Of a DNA stretch of 64,000 nucleotides, positions 27,333 through 36,831 are shown piece after piece. The notes below the pieces were generated by a model. The model was given only the letters and a program-made list of their open reading frames with translations, made no database searches and was not told the origin of the DNA. The position numbers and the translations under genes are program-made. Every line of letters begins with the position of its first letter. Position 1 is the stretch's first letter. The stretch is from assembly GCF_002214585.1 (NCBI RefSeq), contig NZ_CP014862.1, positions 1,240,001 to 1,304,000 of the forward strand, in the 5' to 3' direction. This stretch comes from Thermococcus profundus (GTDB lineage Archaea > Methanobacteriota_B > Thermococci > Thermococcales > Thermococcaceae).

Positions 27333-29771
27333 TCATCCCCTAAGCAGCCTCTTGTAGTAGTACCAAAGCCCCCGGATTATGTCGCGCACCTCTATCATGG
27401 TAAATGTCTCGGTCCTGTCTATGAGCTTCGCCGTTTCTTCCCAGCTGTGCGCCTGGAGAACGCGGTATATGAGGAGCTTTATCTGCCTCTCGTCGAGGTA
27501 GGGCTTCATCCAGCCGTCTAGGAAGTAGAGCTTCACTATCGGCTTGACCGCGTCTACAACGGTGTCGTAGGTGAGAACCTTGCCGGTGAAGGCGTCTAAG
27601 CGCTTCTTCTGTATCTCCGTCAGGTGAATCGGGTAATCCACCGCCTCACCGAAGGGCGTCTCGAAGAGCCAGCGCGCTATCTCGGGCTCAAGCTCCCTAT
27701 GGGTGTCACTTAGCCACTCCGTCAACCTAACGCGGAACTCGTCGCTGGCCTTCTTAATCAGCTCCTTCGCTCTCTCGCTTATCGGCTTGAGGACTATCGC
27801 AGTGAACTCGCCGCTGACCGGGTTTCTTGCCGGGCTGAGGTGGACAACAGCGAAGCCGTTCTTCACCCAGAAGCGGGCCAGCTCTTCGCTCGCCCCGAAC
27901 CCGGAACCTATCCAGTCGAGGCCCTTTTCGCGGGCTTCCTTCTCCAGCAATTCGAGCGCCTTGCTCCCCAGCCCCATGTCCATCGCGTCCGGGTGGGTGG
28001 CTATCCTGACTATGCGGTATCCCTTCAGCTTGGCGAACTCCTTGAGAATGTGGTGCTTGACCATCATGTCAGGGATTATGTTTCCGCGCGGCTTGTAGCC
28101 CTTGGCCATCTTCTCTATGACCTTCTTTGGAATGTTGCCCTCCTTCGCTATCTGCACCGCCGTCACTATCTTGCCGTTCTTGAGGCGGAGAACTCTCGCC
28201 TCGTGGTGGGGGGCATCGGCTAAAAGAGCCACGTCGCTCGGCCTGTTGCGGTAGTGAGCTAAAATATAGATGCCCACGAAATTTCTAAGATCTTCCCTGT
28301 CGTGCTCGAACCAGTCGTCGAGGTTGGGCTCCTCGAAGTAGACCTCCTTCTTCTTGATGAGCTCGTAGTCCTCCTCCGTCAGCTCAACAGGTTCAGCATC
28401 GAGGAGGAGAACGTCGAAGAGCCACTTCTCAATCGGATCGTGGTCGGCATAGCGAATCGGCTCGTCCATGTGGAGCTCCTTGAACTCCCTCTTTTCCCTC
28501 GCCTTCTTGAGGAACTTGACCGAGAATCCCCTTCCAGCCCCTTCGTAGCCATGGATCGTCGAGGAGTAGACGACGCGCGGCTTGTTCAGGTACTTGTGGA
28601 GTATCGGCACGTGGATTCCAGCCGCTTCATCGAGGATGTAGAGGTCGGCGCTCTTGCGGTAGCCCTCGGTGGGCGGGTAGTAGCGCAGCCCTATCTTCCT
28701 CGCGTAGAGCTCCTTTATGAGGCCCTTCTCCTCGACGACGTGCGGCTTGAAGCCGAGCCTTTCGAGGGCGCGCTTGGCGAAGCGGAATAAGGATTGAACG
28801 TTCTCGGGTTCAGGGGCAGTAACCACGATGCGCGTCCTCTTTCCGAGCGCGAGGGCAAGGCCGATGGATGCAATTCCAACGGAGACGCTCTTTCCGCGTC
28901 CCCTGTCCGCGGTGAGGACGAGCATGCCCTCTTTCTCCACCAGCCCCTCGAAGGCCTTTAGAACCTCAACCTGCCCCTCGGTGAGGGCCATCTCGTAGAG
29001 CTCGCGCGAGAAGGTGGTTTCCTCCGGAATCTCGACGCCCTTCCTTCCCTTTATCTTCGCCTGGGTCTTGTTCCTCTTCGGCTTCTTCCTAAGCTTCCCG
29101 TTCTCGGTGACGATGTATATCTCGCCGTATTCGGTGAGCTTTCTGATGAGCCTCCTGTTGAAGCGCTTCTTAACGTCGTCAATCGTGTAAGGAGGAGTAA
29201 CGAGGCTCTTGTGGAAGCCCGTCCACATGTCCTTCCACTTGTTGAAGGGATGAGCCAGGATGAATATCAGCCCGCCGCCGCGGACGGTCTCTATGATCCT
29301 GCCGAGGTCGTTTGGCGAATAATCGTAGCTCATGTCCAGAACGAGCAAATCGTAAGTTCTTCCAAGGATGTCGCGGGTGTGCTTGAACGTAACCGCCTTG
29401 ACCTCGGCGTTCCCTCCGGCCAAAACGTCGAAGTGCTTTCTAAAGGCCTCGTAGCGCTTTCTCCCAAAGGTGTCCTCTCCTAGGGCATCCGTGGCGTAGA
29501 GAACCTCTATGGTGTTCTCACTCTCATCGCGGAGGCGCTTCTTCATGAGCTCCTCAAGGACCGAATCCAAGACTCTCGCCGAAGCTCCGGCCAGAATTCC
29601 CGCAAGTTCGGCCTTCTTTACGGTATCTCCCTCGATTACTATCATTCTCCGGTGGAACTTCTCCAAAGCCTGAGCTAAAGCCGTCTCGGTGAGCCTGAGA
29701 ACATCGTCCTTAACCTTCTCGCCTTTAGCGTAGTCTCTCACTTCCTTATCAAAGCGGACCTTGACGGTCAT
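27333..29771 (-). CDS. tmcA: RNA cytidine acetyltransferase TmcA/Nat10
   Basis: 812 residues; forms N4-acetylcytidine in tRNA and, in Thermococcales, widely in rRNA and other RNAs, using ATP and acetyl-CoA. Domains in order: N-terminal DUF1726-like part, RecA-like helicase module with P-loop TADRGRGKS (about 286) and Walker B-like ILDEAAG, GNAT acetyltransferase domain (about 440-600, MGLGSKALELL), and a C-terminal tRNA-binding region. ATG at 29771 follows GGAGGGG. TATA-like CCTTTTTAAATC lies at about 29801-29812 on the minus strand. Length agrees with archaeal homologs. Confidence 0.95.
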   Translation of the reverse strand: MTVKVRFDKEVRDYAKGEKVKDDVLRLTETALAQALEKFHRRMIVIEGDTVKKAELAGILAGASARVLDSVLEELMKKRLRDESENTIEVLYATDALGEDTFGRKRYEAFRKHFDVLAGGNAEVKAVTFKHTRDILGRTYDLLVLDMSYDYSPNDLGRIIETVRGGGLIFILAHPFNKWKDMWTGFHKSLVTPPYTIDDVKKRFNRRLIRKLTEYGEIYIVTENGKLRKKPKRNKTQAKIKGRKGVEIPEETTFSRELYEMALTEGQVEVLKAFEGLVEKEGMLVLTADRGRGKSVSVGIASIGLALALGKRTRIVVTAPEPENVQSLFRFAKRALERLGFKPHVVEEKGLIKELYARKIGLRYYPPTEGYRKSADLYILDEAAGIHVPILHKYLNKPRVVYSSTIHGYEGAGRGFSVKFLKKAREKREFKELHMDEPIRYADHDPIEKWLFDVLLLDAEPVELTEEDYELIKKKEVYFEEPNLDDWFEHDREDLRNFVGIYILAHYRNRPSDVALLADAPHHEARVLRLKNGKIVTAVQIAKEGNIPKKVIEKMAKGYKPRGNIIPDMMVKHHILKEFAKLKGYRIVRIATHPDAMDMGLGSKALELLEKEAREKGLDWIGSGFGASEELARFWVKNGFAVVHLSPARNPVSGEFTAIVLKPISERAKELIKKASDEFRVRLTEWLSDTHRELEPEIARWLFETPFGEAVDYPIHLTEIQKKRLDAFTGKVLTYDTVVDAVKPIVKLYFLDGWMKPYLDERQIKLLIYRVLQAHSWEETAKLIDRTETFTMIEVRDIIRGLWYYYKRLLRG

Positions 29772-29818
29772 AGCGACCCCTCCCGGATAGAAGGGGGAAG
29801 GGGGATTTAAAAAGGTAG

Positions 29819-30739
29819 CTAAGAACACGAAACGTTGAGGGTTTTCTGGAGGGTGCTGAACTCTCCGCTGGTTAAGGCAGAGTGAAGGTAGTGAAGCACC
29901 TCGCAGGAAGCAGAGGTTTCGTTCTCCCAGACATAATCATCGGCCATGTTATAGAAGTCCGAATAGTGAGGATGAAGGGTGTCGGGGAATTTACTGCAGG
30001 ACGGGGAGGAACCGGCGCCGTTATCCTCATCTGGCATAAGATAACCCAAAACGTAAACTAGGCCCTCCACTGCCGCGGACAGAATGAGGATGGCCAGGAT
30101 CGATGCCAATAGGAACCTCAGCAGGCGGTTAGTCCTCTGGAGCTTCGCCAGGAGGACAAGCCAAAGGAAAATCGCTCCCACAAGGACGAGGCCAATGAAG
30201 GGTCCGAAAATCACGCCTTGGATGTAAGGGTCGGTTTTATCGCTGAAGGCAAAATCTCTTATGGCAAGCATCCAGGCCAAGGGGGGAGAAGGCCTGAAAA
30301 CGACCTCTGTGATGTTCCTCTCGCCGTACTCCCGCGCAAACTTTAAAGCAGAGTAGCTCTTCTCTACCATCCTAAAGTCCACCAACACGTAGTCAGGGTT
30401 TTCCTCTTTGATGCCCTCTTCAAGCCATTCAACACTTTGATTCAAATCGGAGGAGATCATCCAAGTCAAGATCTCATAATCGCCTGAGTACCCTCCGAGT
30501 TTTCCTGAGACTACCGCCTCCACTTCTCCACGATATCCTATCCTGTGTCCGACGGCATTTCTAAGGATTCCAGATGGCGGCAGAAAAGACGTAACCTCCA
30601 GCCTGTAAGGAGCAAGCCGGGTGTCGCAGGGTAGGGATTCTACCCTCTCCTCAGCCCGATGGAACGCCAGCCACTGCACTGCCGAAAGTATGAGCATTCC
30701 CACAACCAGGACAAGGACAACTTTCAGTATGCGACGCAT
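29819..30739 (-). CDS. Membrane protein of unknown function
   Basis: 306 residues: an N-terminal hydrophobic helix (about 5-25), a soluble region to about 170, two adjacent membrane helices (about 174-196 and 207-232), then a Cys-containing tail of about 70 residues (Cys at about 248, 281 and 305). No known domain recognised. Divergent from the S9 peptidase gene. It ends 47 bp before tmcA and may be co-transcribed with it, although tmcA has its own TATA-like element. Confidence 0.7.
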   Translation of the reverse strand: MRRILKVVLVLVVGMLILSAVQWLAFHRAEERVESLPCDTRLAPYRLEVTSFLPPSGILRNAVGHRIGYRGEVEAVVSGKLGGYSGDYEILTWMISSDLNQSVEWLEEGIKEENPDYVLVDFRMVEKSYSALKFAREYGERNITEVVFRPSPPLAWMLAIRDFAFSDKTDPYIQGVIFGPFIGLVLVGAIFLWLVLLAKLQRTNRLLRFLLASILAILILSAAVEGLVYVLGYLMPDEDNGAGSSPSCSKFPDTLHPHYSDFYNMADDYVWENETSASCEVLHYLHSALTSGEFSTLQKTLNVSCS

Positions 30740-30810
30740 GAACTAAACTAGAGAATTGCCCTTATTACTTTTTCGCATTGTCATCTATTAAAACCGGTAT
30801 CGAAACGCTA

Positions 30811-30823
30811 AGCTTTTATACGA
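30811..30823 (+). promoter_or_regulatory. TATA box for the S9 peptidase
   Basis: AGCTTTTATACGA lies about 36 bp before the ATG at 30853, predicting a start near 30842 just upstream of GGTGAT. Confidence 0.55.
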
Positions 30824-30852
30824 AAAAGACTCAATAGTTTTGGTGATTCTAA

Positions 30853-32751
30853 ATGGCGAAAGGTCTGACCGAGAAAGACCTCGGAAAGTTCAAGCTTGTG
30901 GGGAACATAGACGCCTTCAGGCGAAAGCTCGTTTTCCAGGTTACGGAGATAAGCGTCGAGAAGGACGACTACTTCTCCAGGCTGTACTTCTACGACGGGA
31001 GAAGGGTTAAGCCCTTCACCTCGGGGAAGAAGGACACCAACCCGCGCTTTTCTCCAGATGGAAAGCTGGTTGCTTTCACATCCAAGCGCGACAAAGAAAG
31101 CAAGGAGGCCGAGCTTTACGTCATTCCCACCGACGGGGGCGAGGCAAGGCTTTTAGCGAAGTTCAAGTACGGAATTAAAAACCTCCGCTTTACAGAGGAC
31201 GGGAAGGGCATAGTGGTCGTTACTCCGATAGACGTCGAGAAGAAGCCTAAGGACGACGTCCACATCATCAAGGAACTCCCCTTCTGGTTCAACGGTGTCG
31301 GCTGGGTCTATGGGAAGAGGAGTGTCGTTTATCTTGTTGACATTGAAACCGGCAAAAAGAAGCGCCTCACCCCGAAGAACCTCGACACTGGCCAGATCCG
31401 CTTCCATGGGGGTAAGTTATACTTCATCGCCCAAGAAGACCGCGAAAGGAAGCCGATGATCAGCGACCTTTACGTCCTTGAGGGCAGGAAAGCCAAGAGG
31501 CTGACGCCGGGCAAGTGGGACATCTCGGACTTCATACCGCTGGATAACGGAACGTTCATCCTCAAAGCCAGCACACTCGAGCGCGGTATTCCAACGAACA
31601 CACACATCTACCACTATAACCCTGAAACCGGTGAGATGAGGAAGCTGACGAGGGATCTTGACAGGGCAGCCTACAACTCCCTCAACAGCGACGTTCGCGG
31701 TGCTCAGAGGGCTGAGCTCGTCTTTAAAGATGGATGGGTTTACTACGTAGCCACCGACGGCCCGAGGGTGAACCTTTTTAGGGTAAACCTCAACGGAAAT
31801 GTAGAGCGCATTATCGGTGGGGACAGGAGCGTCGAGAGCTTTGCTATTGGTGACTACATAGCATTCACCGCCCAGGACGCGGTTACACCGCTTGAACTCT
31901 ACGTTCTCCGCGACGGGAAGGAGAGGAAAGTTACCGACTTCAACGGCTGGATTAATGAGTACAGCCTCTCAAAGCCGGAGCACTTTAAGGTAAAAGCCAG
32001 TGACGGCGTTGAGATTGACGCCTGGGTAATGAAGCCAGTCAACTTCGAACCGGGCAGGAAGTACCCAGCTGTCCTTGAAATCCACGGCGGGCCGAAGACA
32101 GCCTACGGCTACGCGTTCATGCACGAGTTCCACGTTTTGACTGCCAAGGGCTTCGCGGTGATATTCTCCAACCCGAGGGGAAGCGACGGCTACGGGGAGG
32201 AGTTCGCCGACATAAGGGAGCACTACGGCAAGCGTGATTATCAGGACATAATGGAGGTCGTGGACGAGGCAGTAAAGAGGTTCGACTTCATAGACCCTGA
32301 GAGAATAGGAGTAACCGGCGGCTCCTATGGCGGCTTCATGACGAACTGGATAGTCGGCCACACCAACCGCTTCAAGGCCGCGGTGACCCAGCGTTCAATC
32401 TCGAACTGGACGAGCTTCTTCGGAACGACTGACATAGGCTACTTCTTCGCCCCTGATCAGGTTGGCGGCGACCCGTGGAGCAACACCGAGGGTTACTGGG
32501 AGAAGAGTCCATTGAAGTACGCTCCCAACGTCGAGACGCCGCTCCTCATAATCCACAGCATGGAGGACTACCGCTGCTGGTTAGCTGAGGGACTGCAGTT
32601 TTTCACGGCACTCAAATACCTCGGCAAAACCGTTGAGCTGGCCCTCTTCCCCGGCGAGAACCACGACCTCAGCAGGGGCGGAAAGCCGAAGCACAGGGTT
32701 AAGAGGCTTGAGCTTATCGCTGGGTGGATGGAGAGGTGGTTGAAGGAGTGA
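30853..32751 (+). CDS. S9-family peptidase (acylaminoacyl/prolyl oligopeptidase type)
   Basis: 632 residues. An N-terminal seven-bladed beta-propeller (about 1-370) is followed by an alpha/beta hydrolase domain with the nucleophile in GGSYGGF (Ser about 491), the Asp in MEDYRCW (about 572) and the His in ENHDLS (about 604). Such enzymes cleave short peptides in the cytoplasm, releasing acylated or plain N-terminal residues. Start follows GGTGATTCTAA. Single gene. Confidence 0.93.
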   Translation: MAKGLTEKDLGKFKLVGNIDAFRRKLVFQVTEISVEKDDYFSRLYFYDGRRVKPFTSGKKDTNPRFSPDGKLVAFTSKRDKESKEAELYVIPTDGGEARLLAKFKYGIKNLRFTEDGKGIVVVTPIDVEKKPKDDVHIIKELPFWFNGVGWVYGKRSVVYLVDIETGKKKRLTPKNLDTGQIRFHGGKLYFIAQEDRERKPMISDLYVLEGRKAKRLTPGKWDISDFIPLDNGTFILKASTLERGIPTNTHIYHYNPETGEMRKLTRDLDRAAYNSLNSDVRGAQRAELVFKDGWVYYVATDGPRVNLFRVNLNGNVERIIGGDRSVESFAIGDYIAFTAQDAVTPLELYVLRDGKERKVTDFNGWINEYSLSKPEHFKVKASDGVEIDAWVMKPVNFEPGRKYPAVLEIHGGPKTAYGYAFMHEFHVLTAKGFAVIFSNPRGSDGYGEEFADIREHYGKRDYQDIMEVVDEAVKRFDFIDPERIGVTGGSYGGFMTNWIVGHTNRFKAAVTQRSISNWTSFFGTTDIGYFFAPDQVGGDPWSNTEGYWEKSPLKYAPNVETPLLIIHSMEDYRCWLAEGLQFFTALKYLGKTVELALFPGENHDLSRGGKPKHRVKRLELIAGWMERWLKE

Positions 32752-32772
32752 ACCCCTTAATTTTTTGAACTC

Positions 32773-32999
32773 CTAATCTCTCTTTTCTCCCTTCCATGCT
32801 GCATATCTACCACCCATTTCCTCGATGTGCCCGGGATAGACGTTCCTCATTCCCGGATGAAGGCCTTGATACCCCTTTCAACGAGCACGAAGAGTGTTCC
32901 GGTCATAATAGGAAGCCCTTTCACGACGTCCCCCGTGAGTGATATGCGCGCGAGCACAAATTTCTCCCAAAGGTTCTCAGGAGAAAAAACTTAAGTGGC
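32773..32999 (-). pseudogene. Remnant of a protein-coding gene (C-terminal fragment)
   Basis: The gap after the S9 peptidase holds two short minus-strand reading frames that look like parts of one protein. The first (ending at 32847) reads ...TGDVVKGLPIMTGTLF and ends AFIRE-stop; the second, in another frame and overlapping by 4 bp (ATG 32850, stop 32773), reads MRNVYPGHIEEMGGRYA. Adding one base at the junction joins them. No start region remains, so a degraded C-terminus of a larger, perhaps membrane, protein is likely. I do not recognise the family. Confidence 0.4.
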
Positions 33000-33026
33000 C
33001 AGGGCCTATAAAAGGCGGTGGTTGGG

Positions 33027-34940
33027 ATGAAAAGGAGATCCCTCACTCGGCTTATCACGCTCCTGATCATATGGAGCATCCTACCTTATTCCATAGCGGT
33101 TGCGTCCCAGAGCTATTGGGTCAGGTTCTACGGAGGGGATGGGGCGGACAGTATAAGCGGCGCCTCCCCCATGCCGAACGGCGACCTTGTTGCAGTCGGC
33201 AGCACGGGGATAAACGGAAAACCCCAGCCGTGGGTTCTGCGCGTTGACCGGTATGGGAGCGTCCTGTGGTCAAAGTACTACACCCTGGAGGTGGACGCGG
33301 AAATTCGCCTCAACGAAGCGGCCATCGACGAGGATGGGAACGTAGTCGTGGTTGGAACGTTGAAAAAGGAGATCCAGGGCATATCTGATTCCGACCTCTT
33401 TGTTATGAAGATAGATGAAAAAGGTAATTCCGTGTGGGCAAAGACCTATGGCCTGAGCGGACTGGATGGCGGAACCTCGATCGCCATAGAAGGCAACGCT
33501 ATCTTCGTTGGGGGCTACACTGACGTCGACGGAACACCGGGCCTCTGGATACTCCGCCTCAACCCCTACGGCAACGTGGTCTGGCAGAGGGAATACTCGA
33601 GTGTTTACCCCTCGTTCAAATATTCTATGGCCACTGGAAAAGGCGAGCTGATAGCCGCGGGCTCCTCCGAGAGCGGCAACCTAATAATACTGCGCGTTAA
33701 CCCGATAAGCGGCACGGTTGATGATGCCCTGGAGTACGTGAACTTTTCAGTCAGCGATCCCCTGCTCGAATCCTCCGGTGGAGGGATCACCGTTGCCGCG
33801 GGAAGCAACGGCTGTCTGGCACTGCTGAACCTGAACGAAGGCGGGGAGTGCTACAAAGTCGGCTCCGCAGGCCCAGTCCCGGGCGGTATCTTCAGTGCCG
33901 AAAACGGGGAACTCTTTGTGGCCGCCTCTGTATCCAAAAAAATATGGCTCCTTGGCCTTAAAGATGACGGCTCCGTTGCATTCAGCAAGATCTACAATCT
34001 GAGTGCCTCTGACGTCTTAAACGGACTTACTGGAGGGGACGGCTCACTGATACTCTCTGGGGATACCGACCGCTTTTCATCGATAAGAAACACCGACGGC
34101 TTCATAGTCAGATTGCCGTACAACGGAGCGCTTCCTGGATATGAATCAGAGGACGTGGAGCCGGAAGTCTTTGGAGTTGGAGGATACGAACCGACAAAAG
34201 TGAGCGTGAGGACGACGGTCACCAACGCAGTGGTCGAGAACCTCAACGTCCACCCCAAAGACTTCCCCCAGAGCGGGATCCTGGGGGTCACGATAAGCCC
34301 GAATCCGGAATCCCTGGGGAAGAAGGTGGAGATCTACCTGGACGGCAACCTCACGTCAGTGAAAGGAGGAGAGATCCTCCTGCCGCTGACCCCTGGTTCT
34401 CACAGCGTTAAAGTGGCTATGAACGGCTACCATCTCTACGAAACATCCGTGAGCATAAAGGCGGGCGAAGAAATTGACATTAAAGCCACCCTCATCCCCA
34501 TGACGCCGACGGGAACCCTGAGGATAACTTCAACACCCTCAGGTGCGGCCGTGTTCCTGAACGGAACGTTCATAGGGCTCACCCCACTCAGCCTGAATCT
34601 GAGCGCCGGCCTCTACACTATCAGAGTTTCCAAGGACGGCTACGAAGACTACTCGAAGAGCGTCGAGATCAAGGGCGGGGAGGAGGTAGCCATCACCGCG
34701 GGACTTAACCCCATAACCCGGACCACTGCAACAACTACACCGTCCATCACGACCACAACCACCCCCGTCGGGACAACGACTACAACAACCACTGTGAGGA
34801 CGACCACGACGACTCAGGAAACTACCTCGAGCACGGCCGCAACAACCACGACTACGTCAAAAAAAGGCGGGGGAATCTGCGGACCGGGGGTCATTCTCCT
34901 ACTGGTTCCACTTTCAAGGCTCATGAGGAGGGGCCGCTAG
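33027..34940 (+). CDS. Secreted beta-propeller/PEGA protein with CGP-CTERM anchor
   Basis: 637 residues. Signal peptide (about 1-26), then a WD/PQQ-like propeller of repeated VxxVGST/WVLRxDxxGxVxW units (about 30-360), two PEGA-type modules (about 415-480 and 485-555), a Thr-rich linker (about 560-610) and a C-terminal CGP followed by a hydrophobic helix and Arg-rich end. That tail is the CGP-CTERM sorting signal known from Thermococcales, so the protein is probably processed and anchored at the cell surface. ATG at 33027 follows GGTGGT. Probable adhesion or ligand-sensing role; the ligand is unknown. Confidence 0.85.
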   Translation: MKRRSLTRLITLLIIWSILPYSIAVASQSYWVRFYGGDGADSISGASPMPNGDLVAVGSTGINGKPQPWVLRVDRYGSVLWSKYYTLEVDAEIRLNEAAIDEDGNVVVVGTLKKEIQGISDSDLFVMKIDEKGNSVWAKTYGLSGLDGGTSIAIEGNAIFVGGYTDVDGTPGLWILRLNPYGNVVWQREYSSVYPSFKYSMATGKGELIAAGSSESGNLIILRVNPISGTVDDALEYVNFSVSDPLLESSGGGITVAAGSNGCLALLNLNEGGECYKVGSAGPVPGGIFSAENGELFVAASVSKKIWLLGLKDDGSVAFSKIYNLSASDVLNGLTGGDGSLILSGDTDRFSSIRNTDGFIVRLPYNGALPGYESEDVEPEVFGVGGYEPTKVSVRTTVTNAVVENLNVHPKDFPQSGILGVTISPNPESLGKKVEIYLDGNLTSVKGGEILLPLTPGSHSVKVAMNGYHLYETSVSIKAGEEIDIKATLIPMTPTGTLRITSTPSGAAVFLNGTFIGLTPLSLNLSAGLYTIRVSKDGYEDYSKSVEIKGGEEVAITAGLNPITRTTATTTPSITTTTTPVGTTTTTTTVRTTTTTQETTSSTAATTTTTSKKGGGICGPGVILLLVPLSRLMRRGR

Positions 34941-35008
34941 GTCCCTTCAGAAACTCTTTTAACGAGGGGCCGTTATGTACTTCAGGCGTAAGAGTGCAAG
35001 GTGGTAGC

Positions 35009-36817
35009 ATGTGCGGAATAATTGGATACATCGGGGATAGAAAAGCCTGCGATGTGATTGTCAAGGGCCTTAAAAGGCTCGAATACCGGGGTTACGACTC
35101 CGTGGGTATCGTCACGGCCGACGGAGACAAGATAGAAATCAGAAAGGGGGCCGGAAGGATAGACGAGCTCACTGAGAAACTCAACTTTCAAGAGATGAGG
35201 GGGAACAGGGGAATCGGCCATACCCGGTGGGCAACCCACGGCGTTCCAAACGACACCAACGCCCACCCTCATACGGACTGCACGGGCAGAATCGCGGTCG
35301 TTCACAACGGCATAATAGAGAACTTCGCTGAGCTGAGGGAGGAGCTCCTCAGAAAGGGACACACCCTCAGGAGCGACACTGACACCGAGGTCATAGCTCA
35401 TCTCATAGAGGAGGAGCTCAAGAACGCCAAAAACTTTGAGGAGGCCGTTAGGAAGGCCTTACTCCGCCTGAAGGGTTCCTTTGCCCTCGGGATAGTCTAT
35501 GCGGACGAACCAGATAAGATATACGTCGTCAGGAACGAGAGTCCACTGGTTCTTGGAATTGGGAAGGGAGAGACCTTCGCGGCGAGTGACGTTCCAGCTT
35601 TCCTTGAGTACACCAACAAGGTGGTCTTCTTAGACGACAGGGAATACGCGGTTTTAACCAAGGACTCGTGGATCGTTAAAAACCTTGATACAGGCGAAGT
35701 AGTTGAAAAACAGGTTCAGGAAATAGAGTGGACCCTTGAGATGGCCGAGAAGGCAGGTTATCCCCATTTCATGCTCAAGGAGATCCACGAGCAGCCGAAA
35801 GCCATCAGGGACGCGATACACGGCAACAGAGGCATCATAAGCAAGGTGGCTGAGGAAATAGCCGGCTACGACAGAGTCATCTTCGTCGCCATGGGCACCT
35901 CGTACCACGCCGCCCTCGTCGGCAAGTACCTCTTCCAGAGGCTCGCGAAGAGAATCCCAATAGTCGAGGAGGCCAGCGAGTTCCGCTACGAGTTCGAGGA
36001 CCTTGTTGATGACGGAACTCTAGTGATAGCCATAACCCAGAGCGGCGAGACAGCAGACACTCTCGCGGCTATGAAGCTCGCCAAGAGGAAGGGCGCAAAG
36101 GTTCTCGCCATAGTCAACGTCGTCGGGAGTATGGCGACGAGGATCGCGGATTTAACCCTCTACACTCACGCGGGGCCGGAGATAGGGGTCGCCGCTACCA
36201 AGACCTACACCACCCAGCTTACCGTTCTCACGATGCTCGCAATAGAGCTCGCCAGAAAACTCGGCACGGTGGATCCGGAATACCTGGGGGAGCTTGAAAG
36301 GGGCCTTGAACTCGTCCCCGACCTGGTGGAGGATGTTTTGACTCACGAAGAAAGCCTCAGAGAGCTGGCAGAGGAGCTCAAGGACAAGAGGGATTTCTTC
36401 TACATCGGCAGGGGCGCGGGCTTCCCAACGGCCCTTGAGGGCGCCCTAAAGCTCAAGGAGATAAGCTACATTCACGCCGAAGGGCTCTCCGCGGGGGAGC
36501 TGAAGCACGGGCCGCTCGCACTGCTTGAGGATGGCGTCCCGGTTGTCGCGATAAACCCGAGCGGGAAGGTCTTCGACAAGATGGTGAGCAACATCGAAGA
36601 GGCCAGGGCGAGGGGGGCAATGATAATCTCACTCTCGGACAGGGAAGAGCTCAGCAGGGTTTCGGATGTGCTCATAAAGATGCCCGAGGTCGATGAGCTG
36701 TTGAGTTCGATAGTTTATGTAGTTCCCCTCCAGATTCTCGCATATCATCTTGCAGTGTTGAGGGGCAACGACCCCGACAAGCCGAGGAATTTGGCCAAAT
36801 CGGTCACAGTTGAATGA
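35009..36817 (+). CDS. glmS: Glutamine-fructose-6-phosphate aminotransferase (isomerising)
   Basis: 602 residues; makes glucosamine-6-phosphate from fructose-6-phosphate and glutamine. The N-terminal Ntn glutaminase starts MCGIIGYIG with the catalytic Cys exposed after Met removal; RWATHG and HNGIIEN follow. Two SIS sugar-isomerase domains fill the C-terminal half ([17 protein letters not shown]-like TQSGETADT, and the C-terminal AKSVTVE). ATG at 35009 follows GGTGGT. The stop lies 14 bp before the preferred aglB start, linking UDP-GlcNAc supply to N-glycosylation. Confidence 0.96.
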   Translation: MCGIIGYIGDRKACDVIVKGLKRLEYRGYDSVGIVTADGDKIEIRKGAGRIDELTEKLNFQEMRGNRGIGHTRWATHGVPNDTNAHPHTDCTGRIAVVHNGIIENFAELREELLRKGHTLRSDTDTEVIAHLIEEELKNAKNFEEAVRKALLRLKGSFALGIVYADEPDKIYVVRNESPLVLGIGKGETFAASDVPAFLEYTNKVVFLDDREYAVLTKDSWIVKNLDTGEVVEKQVQEIEWTLEMAEKAGYPHFMLKEIHEQPKAIRDAIHGNRGIISKVAEEIAGYDRVIFVAMGTSYHAALVGKYLFQRLAKRIPIVEEASEFRYEFEDLVDDGTLVIAITQSGETADTLAAMKLAKRKGAKVLAIVNVVGSMATRIADLTLYTHAGPEIGVAATKTYTTQLTVLTMLAIELARKLGTVDPEYLGELERGLELVPDLVEDVLTHEESLRELAEELKDKRDFFYIGRGAGFPTALEGALKLKEISYIHAEGLSAGELKHGPLALLEDGVPVVAINPSGKVFDKMVSNIEEARARGAMIISLSDREELSRVSDVLIKMPEVDELLSSIVYVVPLQILAYHLAVLRGNDPDKPRNLAKSVTVE

Positions 36818-36831
36818 AGGGGGTATCTAAA

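Noticed and set aside
34720-34870. ACC/ACA triplet runs that look like a microsatellite
   Set aside because: They encode the Thr-rich linker of the surface protein; the same explains 63690-63890.
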